A program made the translations under genes and the position numbers. Positions 61,355 to 64,000 of a stretch of DNA of 64,000 nucleotides are shown in pieces. This DNA comes from Aquimarina amphilecti (GTDB lineage Bacteria > Bacteroidota > Bacteroidia > Flavobacteriales > Flavobacteriaceae), in contig NZ_FOAB01000008.1 in NCBI RefSeq assembly GCF_900109375.1, forward strand, positions 131,892-195,891. The letters run 5' to 3'. Numbering within the stretch: the first letter of the stretch is position 1; each line of letters begins with the position of its first letter. The notes under the pieces are model-generated. The model searched no databases and had not been told where the DNA came from. It was given only the letters and a program-made list of their open reading frames with translations.

Positions 61355-62089
61355 TTAATTAAATTCTAAAATTTCATAAGTATAATCCGCTCTTAAAAAC
61401 TTAGGGTTTCTTAAACTATCTGTCAGGTAACTTTTACGTTTGGCATTAAGTGATAAGCCCGTTTTATCTTCGTGTTTTGTATTTACGATATAACTATAGG
61501 TAGTGCCGTGATGCACCATATTACCAATAAGTTTATAAGATTTAACATCGAAATAGTACCACCAAGTATTTGAAGGAGATCCATTAGGCTTAAAATACGA
61601 AGCTTTCACAACATCAACTTCTTCATCTTCTACCGTATCAATCCCGACGTAAGATAGTGTAACAGTTTTATCTAATAATTTAAAGGGTTGCCAGATAACA
61701 TAGTGCGCAGCGGTAATAGAATTATAATATTTTTTTTGTAGTTCGGGACTACTTTGTAGGACATCATCAAAATACACACTAATTTTATCATTCTCCAATA
61801 TTACCTTCTTTTGAATAGTATCTTCTACCCATATCATTTCAGCCTTAAATTTTGGATTAAATGTATTTTTATGGGTTTGAACAATCTGCTTTTCAATAGC
61901 ACCGAGACTATCATATAAAACAGTGGTCTTTTTATAAGAAATCTCCTTTACTCTGTTCCATTTTTCTAATCCACCATGTGCCTCTAATGATTTAAGTACT
62001 ATTGTTCTAGGGTCCAATTCACTTTTACAACACTCTAGAGATAATATTACAACACAAATAACTAGTAATACTTTTACAGTTTTAATCAT
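61355..62089 (-). CDS. LolA-like lipoprotein (DUF6503-type)
   Basis: 244 residues. Hydrophobic signal ending in LSLECC (lipobox, Cys about 20). The mature part begins LKSLEAHGGLEKWNRVKEIS, the HGG-W signature of a LolA-like outer-membrane lipoprotein family common in Flavobacteriia, and continues as a half-barrel of beta-strands (VTLSYVGIDTVEDEEVDVVK, SNTWWYYFDVKSYKLIGNMV). No known ligand; possibly lipid or lipoprotein binding. Single gene. Confidence 0.75.
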   Translation of the reverse strand: MIKTVKVLLVICVVILSLECCKSELDPRTIVLKSLEAHGGLEKWNRVKEISYKKTTVLYDSLGAIEKQIVQTHKNTFNPKFKAEMIWVEDTIQKKVILENDKISVYFDDVLQSSPELQKKYYNSITAAHYVIWQPFKLLDKTVTLSYVGIDTVEDEEVDVVKASYFKPNGSPSNTWWYYFDVKSYKLIGNMVHHGTTYSYIVNTKHEDKTGLSLNAKRKSYLTDSLRNPKFLRADYTYEILEFN

Positions 62090-62429
62090 AATCCTACTTT
62101 TTTAAGAATATTTGAATTAATCTTTAACCTATTTCTAATTTTGGTTTAAGATAAATTATTAATATAATTTTATGTTGTTAAACAAAAACTTAATTACTAG
62201 TTTTGCCGAAAAGTAATAAAGGAAAAAATTATCTAATATCCCCTCCCCTAGATAATTACAATACTATTCTTAAAACCAAAGGTAACGAGATATAAAGATT
62301 TCTCGGGTATTTGCCTTTTTACATAATTGGTTTATTACCGATAATAGTATTATGTAAATAATTGTATAAAAAAAGCATTTAAAATTAGAGTCTATACTAT
62401 ATAGAACTAACCGCTACAATTGGAATAAG
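62090..62429. other. Intergenic region with three hairpins, one terminator-like
   Basis: 340 bp between divergent genes. Inverted repeats: ATTATCTA / TAGATAAT (62228-62256, loop with CCCCTCCCC); a two-part stem AAAGGTAA-CGAGA / TCTCG-TTGCCTTT followed by TTTTA (62278-62320), terminator-like on the plus strand although no plus-strand gene precedes it; and TACATAAT / ATTATGTA (62320-62356). A small untranslated transcript ending near 62320 is possible. Confidence 0.45.
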
Positions 62430-64000
62430 ATGATAAAAAAAATAATCTATATTTATTTACTCCTTATTTTAGGAAATCAACTCATATTTTCACAAGCTGA
62501 TTACATCAGTTGGGAGTTTAAAGGAGGTAGCCTTTTAAATAATCCTGACGGCACATCTACTGGACCAGGATCAGAACCTGCAGGATTGGATGTAGCAACA
62601 ATACCTAACACATCTATCACAAGAGGTCGTTTACGATCTGCAATACTGGGAGACCTTGATAATGATGGTGATCTAGATTTTATTTCAGGTAGTCAAGGAG
62701 GAACTATACATTATTTTAAAAATGAGGGTACAATTACCTCTCCTAATTGGGTAGCAGCATCTATACCCTCTTTAGATACTATTTGGATTGATAGAAATTT
62801 AACCGTTAGAAATCAAAATAGACCTCAACTTACTGATATTGATGATGACGGAGACCTTGATTTGTTTATAGGCACTGACTACGACTACGAACGAGACCGA
62901 AATAATGATGTCCTTTTTTACAGAAATACTGGTACACCAGAAGTTCCTGTATTTGAATATGTTCCGGATGGTATACCAGGACTTAATGATCAAGAGATAG
63001 CTGAATTTCCAGGTTTAGGTTTTGTAGATCTTGATAATGATTCAGATCTGGATCTGGTTGCGCTGGGCAGTGATAAACTAACTTACTACAAAAATATCGG
63101 TACGAAAAACAACCCTATCTTCGAACGTCAGTCTGAAGCGAATAGTCCTTGGATGGATGAAAGTGCTTTTAACAACATGGATGTTCCAATACCTGTATTT
63201 GAAGATTTTGATAAAGACGGAGATCTAGATATGTTTTTCATGATTGATAACGGTTTTGTTAGATGGTTAGAAAATACAGGTACATCAACAGTTCCAAATT
63301 TTGCTTCAGTTCAAAATTTGTTCAATGGTGAATTAACCCGTGGAGAAATTGGAAGTTTTCCTACCATAGATTTTGGAGATGTTGATGGAGATGGCTTAAA
63401 AGATGCTATTTTAGGTAGTTTTAATGTTGCTCGGTTTGCCTGGTTTAAACAGATCCCAATATGTATAGCACCTGATATCCCTAATATAACTGCAACAACT
63501 GAATTATGCGAAGGTGAATCCACTACAATTACAATATCTGGTGATCTTAATATTGCTTCAACCTGGTCGATTTACACAGACTCTTGTGGAGGAAACCTGT
63601 TAGGAACTACTACAACAAATACTTCAACTTTTGAAGTAACTCCAACTGCGCCAAGTACCACCTATTACATAAGAGCAGAAGATGGTGACATCTCATGTAT
63701 AGATGAAACAACAGCTAATTGTATAACAATTACTATAAATGTAAGCCCTAATGATGATCCTAGTTTTAGCTATGATCAAGCAATCTATTGCGCTAATCAA
63801 TCAAATACAACTCCAGCAATAACAGGTCTAGCAGGTGGAGTATTTGCTAGTACAACGGGATTAGTGATTGATCCATCTTCAGGAGTAATAAATATCGCTG
63901 ATAGTGATGCAGGAGATTATGTAGTAACTTATACTACCAATGGAACTTGTCCAAACTCTAGCCAAGTAAATGTAAATATAACTGAACTTGATGATCCTAG
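62430..64000 (+). CDS. Exported FG-GAP/VCBS-repeat protein with Ig-like domains (3' truncated by window)
   Basis: At least 523 residues, open to the last base. Signal peptide (YIYLLLILGNQLIFSQA). Five FG-GAP/VCBS repeats with calcium-loop motifs follow: LGDLDNDGDLDFISGSQGG, LTDIDDDGDLDLFIGTD, FVDLDNDSDLDLVALGSD, FEDFDKDGDLDMFFMIDN and FGDVDGDGLKDAILGSF. From about residue 345 come Ig-like/PKD-like beta domains with Cys pairs (ELCEGESTTITISG, then IYCANQSNTTPA). Such proteins are usually large T9SS-secreted surface adhesins with a C-terminal sorting domain, which would lie beyond the window. Confidence 0.9.
   Translation, partial: MIKKIIYIYLLLILGNQLIFSQADYISWEFKGGSLLNNPDGTSTGPGSEPAGLDVATIPNTSITRGRLRSAILGDLDNDGDLDFISGSQGGTIHYFKNEGTITSPNWVAASIPSLDTIWIDRNLTVRNQNRPQLTDIDDDGDLDLFIGTDYDYERDRNNDVLFYRNTGTPEVPVFEYVPDGIPGLNDQEIAEFPGLGFVDLDNDSDLDLVALGSDKLTYYKNIGTKNNPIFERQSEANSPWMDESAFNNMDVPIPVFEDFDKDGDLDMFFMIDNGFVRWLENTGTSTVPNFASVQNLFNGELTRGEIGSFPTIDFGDVDGDGLKDAILGSFNVARFAWFKQIPICIAPDIPNITATTELCEGESTTITISGDLNIASTWSIYTDSCGGNLLGTTTTNTSTFEVTPTAPSTTYYIRAEDGDISCIDETTANCITITINVSPNDDPSFSYDQAIYCANQSNTTPAITGLAGGVFASTTGLVIDPSSGVINIADSDAGDYVVTYTTNGTCPNSSQVNVNITELDDP

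Overview
The window is a stretch of chromosome from a marine-type member of the Flavobacteriaceae (Bacteroidota), possibly close to Aquimarina. The evidence is very AT-rich DNA, Bacteroidota-style promoter -7 boxes (TAnnTTTG), A-rich leaders instead of strong Shine-Dalgarno sites, frequent TTG start codons, an sdhCAB operon of the Bacteroidota type, a protein with a type IX secretion (T9SS) sorting tail, many SPII lipoproteins and a carotenoid cluster of the myxol/saproxanthin kind. The genus is a guess; the family is well supported. I see no phage, insertion sequence, CRISPR array or rRNA.

Layout. 1-7 kb: the tail of an M28-like peptidase, a Rossmann-fold protein, two tandem paralogous lipoproteins, an exported protein and sdhCAB. 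7-11 kb: a membrane TPR/AraC-type regulator followed by two tiny double-glycine leader peptides (one lanthipeptide-like, one cysteine-rich), then a methionine aminotransferase. 11-18 kb: dinB and a run of exported proteins, an AraC-type membrane regulator, DUF2911, CYTH and outer-membrane barrel proteins. 18-33 kb: pbpC and an alpha-2-macroglobulin, both on the minus strand and split by a 6.5-kb plus-strand block holding two tandem hybrid histidine kinases, an NTF2-like lipoprotein, an AraC regulator and a PEBP protein. 33-38 kb: a TIR-domain fusion protein, a radical SAM protein, a second TPR/AraC regulator and small membrane peptides. 38-41.5 kb: a 1168-residue T9SS cargo protein. 41.6-44 kb: a plsC - acyl-ACP desaturase - HD hydrolase operon. 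44-47 kb: a cysteine/glycine-rich GG peptide, bacilliredoxin, a TerB-DnaJ protein and a transglutaminase. 47-50 kb: crtD-like, cruF-like and crtY. 50-57 kb: GNAT, an exported protein, an EamA transporter, feoA-feoB with a Cys-rich partner, a lipoprotein with a structured leader, and SCO. 56.6-64 kb: rseP, tRNA-Asn, an AraC regulator, a serine-hydrolase-like lipoprotein, another GG peptide, a LolA-like lipoprotein and an FG-GAP/Ig protein that runs off the end.

Themes. Four double-glycine leader peptides are scattered through the window, with no modification enzyme or C39-peptidase exporter beside them, so they would have to be matured in trans. Three sensors share one plan (signal peptide, TPR repeats, one membrane segment, cytoplasmic output), and one of them sits directly upstream of two GG peptides. 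The most unusual non-coding signal is a hairpin with an invariant 12-nt loop found in the leaders of two unrelated small secreted products (9526-9569 and 55140-55188), with one compensatory pair change. A second is a pair of dyad operators spaced 21 bp in front of the TIR gene. All functional statements rest on motifs read by eye; no database search was run.
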